Positions 35,233 to 46,850 of a stretch of DNA of 64,000 bases are shown in pieces. Both the position numbers and the translations under genes were made by a program. Position 1 is the stretch's first letter, and each line of letters opens with the position of its first letter. Source of the stretch: Fomitopsis serialis. Lineage: Eukaryota > Basidiomycota > Agaricomycetes > Polyporales > Fomitopsidaceae. The stretch is taken from the NCBI RefSeq assembly GCF_022376445.1, contig NW_025954999.1:246353-310352 (forward strand), in the 5' to 3' direction. Below the pieces are notes generated by a model. It worked only from the letters and a program-made list of their open reading frames with translations. It was not told where the DNA came from and searched no databases.

Positions 35233-35555
35233 GGTGTCGATGGGAAGATGGAGAAAAGATGAGGGACACTAGGAAGAAGTAGCCCGACGACAGGACGGAG
35301 ATAAACATCCATAACGCTTCTGTCACTTGGCCGTAACCCTTTCGTGGTGACTCCGGGCGGTCGCTTCCAGTGGCACAGCAGAAAGGCGTGTCCTAGCCGA
35401 ACAAACCAGATAAGCGCCAATACATGCCAGGCTGCACGCCCAGGAGAAGCCTATGCATTGTGACCTTCTCAGCCGCTTCATCGGGCGACATCAGCCTGCC
35501 GATCGCAATGGAATGAATTTGCCTCCGCGCGACAGCCGCCGCTCAGATACTCCCC

Positions 35556-35867
35556 ATGCCGCCGACGTTGCTTCAACCGACTGGCAACACGACGCTTGAC
35601 CATACGAAGAGCCAAGCAAGCTCCACCTACACGGATGGGTATCGCCAGCAAGCCATGTCATTCGAGAAGAGGCCGTTCTCCGGAGAGCAGCGGATCTGGG
35701 TAGACGCTAAGGGGGACGACGCGAGGGCCCGAAAGGCACGCGACAGCAAGGAGGCGTACGCACGAGGGGACATGGCAGTACCAGAAGACGATGGCATACG
35801 CCGGCCACCTTCAGCCTCGGACGCGCCTGCAACTTACCGTGAGCACACTTACCGACGACCGAAGTGA
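35556..35867 (+). CDS. Possible exon, unrecognised
   Basis: The frame MPPTLLQPTGNTTLDHTKSQ to REHTYRRPK is hydrophilic and protein-like, with no domain. It overlaps a competing minus-strand frame, and only one can be real. Confidence 0.25.
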   Translation: MPPTLLQPTGNTTLDHTKSQASSTYTDGYRQQAMSFEKRPFSGEQRIWVDAKGDDARARKARDSKEAYARGDMAVPEDDGIRRPPSASDAPATYREHTYRRPK

Positions 35868-36384
35868 CGAACAGTGCGTCGCCGACGATACGTGAACGTG
35901 AGCCGTCAGCAGAATGCGTCGTCTTGCCCAAACTTGGAACATCAGCGCGTCGGCGTCCGCGATCCGGTGGTTTTTGGAGAGTACAAGTCCCGGAGCTTCC
36001 TCCCGCCTCACGATGCCCGATCAGATCTGCGTGCGAGACAGCGCCACCACTTACTAGCAGGTAAATGAGAGGTACCTCAGGCCGGCAGTCAATGAAGCAC
36101 TGCTCAAGAGACTCGATGATCTCAAGATCAACCCATCGCTCTGCATTCGCCGTCCGTCCATCGTTGAAAACTAATCGACTCGGACTCAGGGATCGCTCAT
36201 TCAATTGACACATGGACACTTTTACAGGATATGAACTGGCATATGAACTGTCGGCTATTGCTGTCGGCGCGTCTAGCGTGCACCGTGTTGGCCATCCAGC
36301 CGTGCCAGATAGTGGTGAGCGCATCCATCGTGGCTCACGTCTTGGCTCAATGTTACCTTCCTCAAGAATTGTTGTTACAGACAT
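35707..36384 (-). CDS. Possible unnamed gene, uncertain frame
   Basis: A 225-codon minus-strand frame contains LVFNDGRTANAERWVDLEII and ESLEQCFIDCRPEVPLIYLL, which look like real protein. The lower part looks like read-through of an intron. No family recognised. Confidence 0.35.
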   Translation of the reverse strand: MSVTTILEEGNIEPRREPRWMRSPLSGTAGWPTRCTLDAPTAIADSSYASSYPVKVSMCQLNERSLSPSRLVFNDGRTANAERWVDLEIIESLEQCFIDCRPEVPLIYLLVSGGAVSHADLIGHREAGGSSGTCTLQKPPDRGRRRADVPSLGKTTHSADGSRSRIVGDALFVTSVVGKCAHGKLQARPRLKVAGVCHRLLVLPCPLVRTPPCCRVPFGPSRRPP

Positions 36385-36699
36385 CGGTGAGCTTGATCTT
36401 GCAACGCTCGCGATTCTTCCTGGGCCTAATCCCTACTGCTCAAAGTCGTATATGTTGCCCTCCGTCTTCAGACGTGCGATAATCCGCGCCGGGAAAACGC
36501 CGCCTCAAGCCTCGCGCTTGCCTCGAGTTAGCGACATGTGCAATTCCGAGTCGCGACGGGGGAATGCCGGCAAGTGCTAATTCGCTGCATTGATTGACAA
36601 TTCCTCATGCCGGGGGATAGGTCCAGGCCGATGCATTTGCATCGGGGTGGCACCTTTTCCCCGCCGGTGTACGCTTCTCACCACGATTTCTTTTAGGAT

Positions 36700-37892
36700 C
36701 CCGACAGCGCCCCTTTCCCACTGGCGCATACCTCTACCGGGATGCTGGGCAGGCGTTCCGTATCAAGCCGCCCGCGTCGACATATTCACCTCTTCGTCCT
36801 GGATCAATGTCACAAGGTGAGCATCCGTGAGCATTCGTACTAGTTGTGGGCGACAGACTCTTTTGCGAGGGATGGGATACGCCCTCGATCATCGTCTGAG
36901 CGTTGCCAAAGTCAGCCAGAAGGTCACACATATGAATTCATCGTGTACATGGTGCGGCGCCGCTGGAACCTGTCTGTATCCTTCACGGACTTTCATATCT
37001 GCCTCATGTTGGCCCTACCGGCGAATGCGCGCTTGGACACCGTCGCCCCCGAGTCGCCTACTGTCCCTCCTAGCTGGATACGGAATCCATTGACCTCCAC
37101 CCGCAGAGGAACAATGGCGAGCCCTTTCTTCTGTCGTCGACGCCACTCACAGTCTGCAAGCAGTATATTAAGCGATGGGGACTTGCATGTCCGGCAGTAC
37201 ACTGCTCTGCTGCAACTTCCACCACCGTCGTCCCATCCGCAACAATGCCCCGGTGAGCAGGTCATTTCTGTCGTCGTCGAGAACATGACGCTCACTCATC
37301 GCAGCGTCGTACGCCTCAACCCTCGCTCAATAAAGTTCCTCGGTCTTGGGCACTACCGCACGGGCTCCGCCGGATGTTGGGTCCCCTCCCTCTTTGCTAT
37401 TATCGAGATAAAGCCCACCGAATGTTCGTCGCAGCTTTCAATGCATCTCTCTTTTTCTAACCAAGTGATCGTACCTAGTCGGCGTCTTCGTCGTCGACGG
37501 TTTCGATAGGCGGCGATCGTACAGGTCCGTCTTCAAGTCCGAGTGGCGAACATTCGCCGTCCAAGTACGCACTGTTATACAGTCTCTCGAAGTCTGACCT
37601 CATTGTACTTCAGGAATCGCGACTCCTGGCGTGGGCGGATGCGCAAGGAGTAGAGCACCAGTTCGTCCTCAACGAAGGCGGCCCTTCTTTCGTGGCTCTC
37701 GTCCGAGCCTTCATGATAGGGCTTCACTACGCACAGCAGGCTTGGCAGAGCATCGAGGACCTGCTGCTAGACAACCTCAGCGCACTCCCCGCTGACCTCG
37801 TTTTTGGGCCGGGAATCGTCCTCACGAGGAACGGTACGCTGGAGCTCGTTGATGCTCACGAGCAGGTCGAGCAGATGAACGTCGATGCTTAG
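36700..37892 (+). CDS. Possible multi-exon gene, unrecognised
   Basis: The best-supported part is the end: a 49-nt GTACGC...TTCAG intron (about 37563-37611) joins SYRSVFKSEWRTFAVQ to ESRLLAWADAQGVEHQFVLN and on to AHEQVEQMNVDA (stop 37892). Upstream exons between 36700 and 37450 are not resolved; a frame through YEFIVYMVRRRWNLSVSFTD may belong. No domain known. Confidence 0.4.
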
Positions 37893-39752
37893 CCGTCATC
37901 GCGAGTGCCGTTGGAAATCCATGCTTGCGACTCGCGGTGCATTCCCTTTCAATTTGACCTTGTACCTAAGTGCTTCCTGTGCACAATGCCTTGTATCTTT
38001 GTTCCGCCATGACTTACGATTCCTGTACAAACCACTTTTCATATACCTCCTCATAACTAATACTTCTCTTACGTCTCTCGTTACAAAGTGCCTCGTATAA
38101 ACTCCCATAATCACACCAGACCGCTACGCATAATTTACTTCCTTCGTTGTCATCTTTGTCGTCAACTAAGTCCGCGAATCACCGGACGCATAGATGAGCT
38201 CTGTTTGTACAACCGCGCGCGAGTGCGCATGGCCGATGCGGAAAGCGCTCCGACGGATGCCGTTTTTATTTTGACTGGGATGGTAGGATGCGCCGATACG
38301 TATGAGAAACGCGCGGTAAATTGACAAGATCGCGCCCATAGAGGAAAACAAAACTTAGCCCTTAGTTCTACGCCGGTGCCGGTGAGCGCCGAATTCCTCC
38401 GCTTGCTCGTGCAACGGCCGGAAAGTGTCGTTGCAGCGGTCATCGTCGCACGCGCAAACCTAGAGGAATGGCCAGCATGACATACAATTCTCAGGTTTTC
38501 TTGAGCTAGCCCTGTGACAGTTGAGAGCTGCCGACCGTGTCCCGAGCGCATACTTAGTCAGTACTTACTAGTTCACAGACAGCGCGTTCAGTCGGGTGTT
38601 TCCGGTGCGAGATCTGTGTCGGAGATTGCATGGTTGGTTGGCCTGAGTCCAACCAAGCTCTGACCGTTTTCACGCATCCGGGCCCTCAAAGAAATTCGAT
38701 GTCTATGCTCTTGGTTACACCCTGACAACCCTTCGCCATTGCACCTCAACATCAGCCTGCTGTCTTGCAACAAATGCAACAGGGCTCAAAAGTACGTCGA
38801 CGGCTACGACGCTGCGTTAGTTTATACCGAAGTCGGCATCCCAAAGGCCATCGACCGATCCGGATCCGCTTTCACAAGGCTGTGACCGCCAATGTGAGCC
38901 TGCGTATCGCCGCGCACACAGCGCTCGGAGCATCGCGCACTATTGAGCAGGATTGGCGGATGCTGAAAGCTCTTACAAAGCTGGACTAGCCGCTGGTTAC
39001 ACAATGCAGCCCCCGGTAAGGTATCTGGCGCCAGTTGGGTCAAACCGCATTTAAGCAGGCATGCCTAGGAAGGGCCTTCGGAGCCTATGCTCCCGCTTTT
39101 CCCTCTCTCTTTCGTTGTTGTGCCATGGCCGAGTCGCAACACCCGGTAGTCAACCCCATTCGCACGAGCGCGCTGCCCATATGCGAGGGAGATGTAGGCC
39201 TTTGTGACCGCTGTTGTCCGTTTATGATGAGCACTGATGTTCGCCACAGGAAGATGGCACGCGTACAGGCCCCCTTATTCTTCGATATAGGCAGTTGCAC
39301 GGACCAGGAACGGTCGGGTGTGTATTATTGTACATCTATTGCCATCATTGACTAAGTTTTGCTGCTCTCTATACCACCTCCTCCAACACCGCAGCAATCA
39401 GGAATCATCGAGACAATCAGCGGAGGGCGCTGCTCGACGAGTTGAGCACTCCGTACGTACTGTTTCTTCATGATGTGACCTACGGCTCATGTCAGTGAGC
39501 TCAGGCTTCTCGGCCGCTTGAGCACTCGACCGCCTATGCTGGTCGCTCAATGCTCATCAACGTCCACAATCAGCAGGGCAGAACGAACACATCGTCGCTG
39601 GCGCCTTCGACACAAGTCCCGACGAAGCTCAACCCCAGCGACAAGCTGATTCCGAGCAACCCGCCGACGGTGCCGGTGCGTTCTCCACATTCCAAAGTTT
39701 CGTGATATGCTTACGCATCTGTCCTTAGCTCCTCTCCGAGGGCCGACGGAGC
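37893..39752. other. Gene-poor stretch
   Basis: Only short frames without recognisable features. Confidence 0.4.
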
Positions 39753-40413
39753 GTGCCAGCTCATGCCTCTCAGCCCAATGTAGCTTCGCTTTATTCTAAG
39801 CTCCAGGGGCTCAGCCTGTCTGCACCCAGGAGAATGCCGGCCGATCCGCCGGCTCAGTCCTCGACCACGCGCGGCGTGCAAATCGACTTCACACGGAATC
39901 GCCCACAGCGTCGTCCCATGCTGCCGCCCTTGCACTATGTCCCTGTACCTGCTGCCCCCCGCCGCCGCCGCCGGCCATGGCGGCCCCGCCCAACAGAGCG
40001 GCAGCATCCAACGATGCCCTAATGTACGTTGCCCATACAGTATGGTTGTCTTTATGGCTGAATGCGCCGTAGCGGACCACACCGACAGGAGCACGCGATT
40101 AGATCACGCCCCGAGAAGATCGTCTGGTTCGCTTCTATAGGTCCTCCGCTCACCGCCGTCCCCATGGCTCCTACCCTCGCAAACGCTGGCGATTTGTATG
40201 TGAATAAGACGGACGAAAAGGTGCAAGTCTGGCTGCGCGATGTTTCAGGAGTCTGGTTACCTGTGGCCGAACGACACCCGCATCCGACCATCGAGGGTTA
40301 TGTTCTGCGCCTGCTCGATAACGGCGATCCGCGTTGGGTGACGAGGATTACGTTTCGTACATACCTTGGTCGCCAGAAGCGGCTAGGGCAGTTTGTCGAT
40401 GCCCCGTTGACCT
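39753..40413 (+). CDS. Small protein of an unnamed mushroom family
   Basis: The first exon starts MPAHASQPNVASLYSKLQGL and is rich in proline and arginine. After a frame change that implies an intron near 40022-40110, the second part reads ANAGDLYVNKTDEKVQVWLR, DVSGVWLPVAERHPHP, RLLDNGDPRWVTRITF, ending at 40413. The pattern GD-x-Y-V-x10-VW...P-x-WVT recurs in short uncharacterised Agaricomycete proteins as I remember them. Function unknown. Confidence 0.5.
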
Positions 40414-40969
40414 GAGCGGCGCTGTAGTACTGCACGCCCCTGGCGTGAACATCACGTTGTAGATCAGTGCTTACGAGGAAAGCGGGACTCGGCTTAAGTG
40501 ACCTATGACCTCAATATATAGATCGTACACAGCGATTTTGTGTGACGCAGTGGGCCACCCCGCAACAAGACTTGCACTTGTGCACCCCGTCGATGAGTCG
40601 TACGAAATTTAGAGGTCTTTTGAGAGCCTGTGAGCCTGGGCCAGACCTTGGGCCCAGGCTAAGCCGCCACTAACGGCAACTCCGACCACGGCTCGTCACG
40701 CGTCACTCCCTCGGGGCGCGTCAGCTTCGCGGTCACGTGCAAGACGCTAGACACGTGATGCTGTTGAACGCCGCGAGTCGCCGCGGCGACGCGTCGTGCG
40801 CCGCAGTATATATATATGTGTAGCAGGGCAGCACTTCAGCGCCCCGTCCTTTCGAGCACTCTCAGGCAAGACCCGTCTTGGTAGGGTAAGGAGCCGCCTT
40901 CAGCCCATGGTTAGCCAGCGCCTTCTGTCGAGGGCGTGAGGTGCACGGTCGAGTGGAGACCAATATCCC
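40414..40969. other. GC-rich upstream region of the TET-like gene
   Basis: No gene. It holds two CACGTG boxes and an alternating TA run, listed separately. Confidence 0.5.
40734..40817 (+). promoter_or_regulatory. Twin CACGTG boxes followed by a TATA run
   Basis: CACGTG occurs at 40734-40739 and 40752-40757, and an alternating TATATATATATG run at 40807-40817, about 160 bp before the ATG at 40970. CACGTG is the classic bHLH site. The link to this gene is inferred from position only. Confidence 0.4.
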
Positions 40970-42606
40970 GTGCCCCACACGCCCTTACCAGCGGTCTCTG
41001 GCTCTCCTAACGCGTACGGACCCGCTCTGACGCCTTTTCTACGTCTGCAGGTGAGAGGTCACGCTGCGCTGCTGGCCCATGATGGTGAGCGTTTGCTCCT
41101 CGACGTTGCTCGTGCTGATGGCTGCGTTTCGACCAAGACCCCCATCGTCGTGCGAGGACCGGCGTTGTTCAAGGACAGGCTCGCATGTTTCTGGAACGAG
41201 GAGGCCGTGGATGAGGGAGCGATGGATCACAGCCCAGAGAGAGCTTTGTCTGATGGCACCGGGTTAGGTGGAGGCTTTGAAGGCATTGGCTACGGCTTGG
41301 ACAGTGATACGTGAGTCCTCTGTACCGTCGGCGTGACTTCGCTGCGAAACGCTTGCGCCCTAGGGCCGCCGATTCCATGGTTGGCCCAACACGCTCCGAA
41401 AAGAAGCATGCCCGCAAAGCGCGACGTCAAGGCCCACGCAATGCGTCCCGCGCGGCGCGGCGAATCCAGGCCAAAGAATCGCAAGCCTTGCGCGCCGCTG
41501 TGACAGAAAACGGGCTTTCCGACATGCCGCTCTCCGGCGGGTTTACCGGCCATCGCCATGTACAACACGCGGCCACAGGGGACGCGGCGCTAGGTGAAGC
41601 GCCGTTGATTATACGCCATGAGGCCGGGTATGTTTCTCTGCGCGATATCCTTGCATGAGGTTGAGCGAGCGCGAACCGGAATCAGCAGGGCGGCCGAAGT
41701 GGTCGACCGTAGCGGACGCTTGGTGGTGTACCGAGCATGGCAAGGGGCTGCGACTCGAGATGCCAACGGACTCCTGATGGCAGCCGCCGCATTTCTCAAG
41801 CAGGCCGGTACTAAGCCTACGTACATCACTTCCAAGCGCGGCACCTTCGCACAATATTATTTTACTCTCCACAAGGACAACCAACTTGTACGTCCATGGC
41901 CTGGCCGTTTTGACATCAGGGGCTCATACCTGATCTGGCCAGAGACCTAGGATGTCAAAATACTTCTGCGACCATGTGGGTGCCGCGCATGAACTTGGTC
42001 GACAGCTGGTGCCTGTGGTCCGACTGGTCGCTGGTAAGCATATAGTTGCATTGTGTCCACTCATGATTAGGCCCACATCCTGACTCTCACTGGTATAGAT
42101 GTCTTCCGCCGGGTCTTCCCACAGCTCTACGAATATTATTCCCGCACGCTCGATTTTGCGCTCGGCGATGACTCCGCTCTCGAAAGCCTGTTCTACCCCT
42201 TCGCATCTTTCGCCCTCAACGTCGGAGACGTGGTTTGCTCGCGCCACCTTGATTGTACTAACCTGGGTCCTGGCCTTTGTTGCATCGTCCCTTTCGGCAC
42301 GTTTGACCCTTCCGAGGACTGCCGGATTGGCGTGGCGGAATTGGGCTGTGAAGTGGAGGTAGGCCCGGGTGTGCCCATCTGGTTGCCATCCGCGGCTTTT
42401 ACACACTACAACACACCGTTGATGACGGAGGGCGCGACCCGTGGCTCGGCCGTTTTCTGGACAGGCGGTACGATGTTTCAGCATCGTGAACTCGGAGGGA
42501 GAATGGTTTCTGAGCTCGCCCCAGATGAGCTTCTCCTGTACCGTTCGGGCAGAGCTCAGCGTATTGCGGACGGGATCGCACGCTTCCCAATGCGCTCTGT
42601 AGAATA
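40970..42606 (+). CDS. TET/JBP-like 2-oxoglutarate, Fe(II) oxygenase
   Basis: Exons starting MPHTPLPAVSGSPNAYGP (40970) are joined by short introns near 41311-41363, 41630-41690 and 41890-41950, though the last junction is not fixed. A basic region (RSEKKHARKARRQ) precedes YRAWQGAATRDANGLLMAAA. The catalytic domain follows an intron ending near 42100: RRVFPQLYEYYSRTLDFALG, ASFALNVGDVVCSRHLDCTN, LCCIVPFGTFDP, VGPGVPIWLPSAAFTHYNTP, RGSAVFWTGG. The HxD iron pair (HLD), the distal histidine (FTHYN) and an arginine after it are all present. This matches the fungal TET-like oxygenases often found with KDZ/CACTA elements, which act on 5-methylcytosine in related proteins. Substrate here is inferred. 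The domain appears complete. Confidence 0.6.
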
Positions 42607-42992
42607 GATCTAGTAACGTCCCTTGCGTCTTGTTCGTCACAGAACGTGGAATAGAAGTGCGAAGACGCTCTGAATCGTCCCCATCCTTCGCGATTGCTTA
42701 CTACATATACAGCGTTACACCTCGCAGTTCTCAACACTGTATACTGTAAAGGGACAAGTCCGCTTCTCACAATCAGCGGGCGCCTACGTCTTTACGTCTA
42801 CGTACACGCCGCGACGCCGATAGTCGCAATGAGGGCACATAAACCCTCCTGTCCCTCGACCACAGGGCTGTACCTTGACCTTGAACTGCACCCGCAAAGG
42901 TACGTGGGCAAAGTCATTTCCCTGCTATTGCTACTCGCTCATCTGGAATACCAGGACCCGACTGTTTGAATTCGAGTACCACCAGTGTAAAC

Positions 42993-43527
42993 ATGAACGA
43001 CGGCCAGATGCGGCGCTTTGATGCAGTGATTTTTCCCGCGGACGAGCAGCCCCCACGCCTCATCAGTCTCTACGTGAGCCCCCTTGCCGTACCGATTCAA
43101 AACGCATCGGAACCATACCGCTGCGGTTATGTGCCTCACCCGGAAATGTATTTCGATCATGTCGCGCCCGGCCTAGGGCCTCGTTCGTGGCGTTTCGAGG
43201 TAGGAGCATCATCCAGCCAGGCTTTGCGTATAACCCGCTGACAGACGGCTATGATAGCCTATCAAGAAGTTGGACGGGATGCTCATTGACTTTCCCGCAC
43301 CCTACCTCGCCTTCTACCCAATAGTCTCGTCGGACGGCATGGTGTTCCCGATCAACAAGTGCATGTACGAAATTCGAGGCAAAAAAATCCGGTCGCCAAA
43401 CGTGTGGCGCGGCGACATCGTCGTCGCAAAATACCATAGCGAATATGTGGCGTTGATGGACGCGACTATGGCCGACTTCCCCCTACTCAGGAACTGGTTC
43501 TCGAAGAAGCCAGGACCGGGCTTTTGA
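42993..43527 (+). CDS. Two-exon protein of an unnamed mushroom family
   Basis: Exon 1 is MNDGQMRRFDAVIFPADEQP to GPRSWRFE. A 58-nt GTAGGA...GATAG intron (about 43200-43257) joins in frame to PIKKLDGMLIDFPAPYLAFY, then SSDGMVFPINKCMYEIRG, NVWRGDIVVAKY and MADFPLLRNWFSKKPGPGF (stop 43527). Multi-copy uncharacterised proteins with YPxVSxDGxxFPxNK and WRGxIVVAKY motifs are common in Agaricomycetes. Function unknown. Confidence 0.65.
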
Positions 43528-44154
43528 ACAATGGGGAGCATGGTGCGTTCGCTACCGTCGTTCGTCTCAACAGTAATGATATCTTCCCAATCAAACAGTA
43601 CTATGAGATGATTTTCGCCGTCCGAAGCCATTTGCGAGCTTTGATTTGTTGTACACACGTCTGCCTCCCAGTATACATGCGCACGTTCTCTGTTGGTCCT
43701 GACAACAATGGCCTTCACAGCACCGACTAATGGCGTCGGTGCATATTGGCACAATTGGAAGCGCGAGGGGCTTGCGGGACAATGTGTTCCGCCACGTGTA
43801 CGCGGATCATCTTCCTCTCTGTCTCCACATGGCAGTGAACTTATGTCCTTCCTTTGTGCCTTCCTCCTATCCTCGCCGTGCTGATATTCCAGTGCCCGCA
43901 TTACTCACTGCACTCGAGGTCAGCCTCTGACCATCGTTGACGTGTGCTGTCGGGTGTGCTAATTCCTTGTAACCTCGCAGAACACGCTTCGCTAGCCCAT
44001 CTACACGCCGTCAAAGCTTTTCGCGGAGAGACTAGAGAGATGAACTTCAGGTGTCTCGTTGGCAAGAGCCCCCACATCCTTGCGCGGCTGATCCTCATGA
44101 TCTTGATCTCGATCATCCACCACGACGCAAACTTTCCGCATTGTTCGCGCCTGG
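43528..44154. other. Spacer with short doubtful frames
   Basis: Frames such as MNNGEHGAFATVVRLNSNDI (43524) look slightly protein-like but do not connect to anything. Confidence 0.3.
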
Positions 44155-44164
44155 TATAAATAAA
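44155..44164 (+). promoter_or_regulatory. TATA box of the 44.2 kb RING gene
   Basis: TATAAATAAA lies 47-56 bases before the ATG at 44211, a usual spacing for a fungal core promoter. Confidence 0.5.
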
Positions 44165-44210
44165 GGTGCGTCTTCGTCTGCCTTTTCGCGCAGCCCACCA
44201 TCTGACGATC

Positions 44211-45521
44211 ATGGCGCCGAGCAACAACTCGGGTGCCAAGCGCTCCTCTGCGGTCGACGACGTTATCAGCATTTCTTCAGGCGACGATGACCTTGGGGCG
44301 CATGCCGCAGCTGAAGCCTCCGCATCCCATCGTCGCAACCACAGCGAAAAACACAAGGCTTCTTCTCGGCCAGCAAACACGCGCAACCTCTCGCCTGAAC
44401 GCCCTCAAAATCGTGTGAGCAAGCGTCCAAGGGCCAACGCACCTCCGGAGAAGGCACGGCGGGATCAACCGGTGGCGAAGAACCCACGACAAGACCTCGA
44501 GATATCCGCCGACAGAAACGAGGCGCTGCAAGAAGCACTCGTCGCGGTGTCGGCGGCTAGGGCTACGTTGCAGCATGAACTTGAGGCAGCCTACAAGGCT
44601 TCAGATGAGTTCTTACAGCAGTTGTCCTCCATGACCCAGGTATTTTGTAGCCTGCATCTTTTCGCCCGTACTACACTTGACGAATGGTCGCAGGAACGGG
44701 ACAGTTTACAGCTCATTGTTCAGGAAGGGCACGAGCACAGGGTGAAGACGCAGGTATTCAGCCAGCTGCCACTCCTTCTCCACTGTCATCTCACCTAAAA
44801 CTTTTGTATTTGTCGTAGCAGGTGTGTGTTACAACAAGGTCCACGTAACTAGGTCCACTGACCAGCGGCTGGTCTCAGGACATCGAACAGTTACAAGAAG
44901 AAGCACGACAACGCGAGGGCACTGTTGTGGCTGCCAGAGTACGCTTTCCCGCATCGTTCTTGTATCCCACTCTGATCTTGTCACCAGAGGTTGACGGACG
45001 TACTGCAGAGCGATACAACATGCACGGTGTGCACTTTACGGATGTGGCTACCCTATGTGTAAGTGCTCCAGCGCATTGTCGTGTCACCATGATTTCATGT
45101 CTTTTACCCCCGCAGTTTGCCCTGTGGCCACTCGGCGTGCCAATTGTGCCTGCGCGAGTGGTTCAGCGAGGCCCTGATGCAACACCTGGATCGCAACCCT
45201 CAGTTAGAGTTGCCGAATCTGCAGCCATACCGCGAAGCTCTCCGCAACGCCGAACTACCAAGGGCAGATCGGGAGCGCATCAAAGCAGAGCTCGTCGACC
45301 TTTTGAAGGCCTACCCTACCCCGCATTACACATGCCCGATTTGTCGACAGTCGATCAAGACAAAGCCGATCGAGGATATCGCTCTCAGGAGCATTGTATG
45401 TGCTGTCGCCAACGCGCTTGGAGAAGAGGACCCAATGACAACGCACGGAGGGGACGAAGGAGTTCGCAGCAATTGGGACGGGTTCTTCCTGCCTACGGCA
45501 TCTGATCTCGAGCTCGAGTAA
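44211..45521 (+). CDS. RING-finger protein with coiled coil (probable E3 ubiquitin ligase)
   Basis: Exon 1 starts MAPSNNSGAKRSSAVDDVIS and is basic and Ser-rich, followed by a coiled coil (EALQEALVAVSAARATLQHE). After introns, the RING begins RLTDVLQSDTTCTVCTLRMW and, across an intron near 45060-45116, continues LPCGHSACQLCLREWFSEAL. A long insert of about 50 residues (LDRNPQLELPNLQPYREALR) precedes the last pair, YTCPICRQSIKTKPIEDIAL. The protein ends DGFFLPTASDLELE at 45521. Zinc ligands C-x2-C, C-x-H, C-x2-C and C-x2-C are all present. The extended linker and the final ...NxxWDGFF... tail are typical of a large mushroom RING family. Confidence 0.8.
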
Positions 45522-46367
45522 TACTGCCCAGTAATGCACGCTGTTATATTCATGTATCATGTGTATTACGATGGCGCCTACCCAGTCGTCCTTCCAGCAC
45601 CAGCCTGAGTCCGTATGACATCCCAGCACGACCGCACGTCACTAGCTTCATTGAGCTCGAGCATTGGTGAAGCAGACGTCGACAGGATCCACCTTATACA
45701 GGCACTTGACTTTTGAGCTACAGCGGTCAGCGGGTCGTCGACACTGGTACCGTGGGTGCTCCTCCCTTCAAAATCACCGCCTCACCGACGGACATCCGGA
45801 GCACGATTCGCTGGCCCACTGCCCAGCGGTCCGCCCGCCGCGGCGTCACCGTCCTTGCCCTTCGCGCACTGTACTGCTGTCCCATCGCCCTCACCGGTCA
45901 CCGGTCACCTCCCATCACGACCAGACATTAATGCCATCGCGCACCCCGGCCACGTCCTCGCATCCATGCCGGCGACCCGCAGTTCTCGCGCTGATGGTCC
46001 CGCCGCCGGTCGCCGCGACCCGGTGCACACGCGTCCCATTCCTTCGTCGCAGTCTTTCTCTACTCAAAGAGGCCGCGTTCAGAGTGTGCCTACGGGACCT
46101 ACAGTACGTCGGCGTGAATTCCCCTTGGCGCCGACGACCTCTGCCCGCGCCACCGACTTGTTGAACTAATCCCCTCCTCCTCCTCCTCTGGCCCTACGTC
46201 ACGGCGGGTCGCCACCGACATCCGTCGTCCTCCGTCCTTTTCTCGTGCTTTCATGATTGCTGATAAACGGAGCCAATTTTCACCGCGAGTCATAATGGAA
46301 ACTAGTGGCTCGCATCGAAGCCACGTAAGTGGCACTATATCAATACTGTCATGTACATCGTGCGCGG
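45522..46367. other. Spacer; one Pro/Ser-rich frame of doubtful status
   Basis: A plus-strand frame to 46169 (MPATRSSRADGPAAGRRD onwards) is compositionally biased and lacks a domain. I do not call it. Confidence 0.3.
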
Positions 46368-46850
46368 TAGCCTACACGGACGCGAGTTTGAAAATCACAC
46401 ATGGCCCGGATGGCGGCAGACAACGAGACAAAACCGTGACGGCGCAGTAATTGATGGAGTGGTTGCGCATACGCTGGGAAATGAGGCGCGAACCCCGGAT
46501 GGCGTGCACGATAGTGGAAAGACCGGGCTCCGTCAAGACGATGGCGGTAGCGTGAGTAGCACGGCGGCGATACCGATGTTAGCACGGGACAGGGCAGGGG
46601 CATCATGAGCACCGTCGCCAGCCATATCAATCAAGTGACCGAGACCCTGGTGACGCTTGACGATCATCGTACTCGTGCTCAGGGAAGACACCGGGGAAGC
46701 CTTTGGCGTCGAGAATCGTCCCGTCGAGCGACGCATGCTTGCCACAAGCCTCGGGACCGTTCTTGAGTACCTTAGCTAGGTACATGTGGTCGCCGAGACG
46801 GGGACTACGGTAGGTCTCCTTCGCCATGACGAGCTGAGGACACGGGTGCT
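46368..46850 (-). pseudogene. PMA1: Plasma-membrane H+-ATPase (P-type) relic 2
   Basis: Minus-strand pieces in order: MAKETYRSPRLGDHMYLAKV, LKNGPEACGKHASLDGTILD, AKGFPGVFPEHEYDD, then after a frame change KRHQGLGHLIDMAGDGAHDA (family: MTGDGANDA), ALSRANIGIA, and after another VLTEPGLSTIVHAIRGSRLI and QRMRNHSINYCAVTV. This is the end of the P domain and start of TM5 of a fungal H+-ATPase. Frameshifts, small deletions and the changed MAGDGAH motif show it is dead. Confidence 0.88.

Noticed and set aside
43314..43901. 195-codon minus-strand frame
   Set aside because: Antisense to the second exon of the two-exon gene, which splices cleanly on the plus strand.
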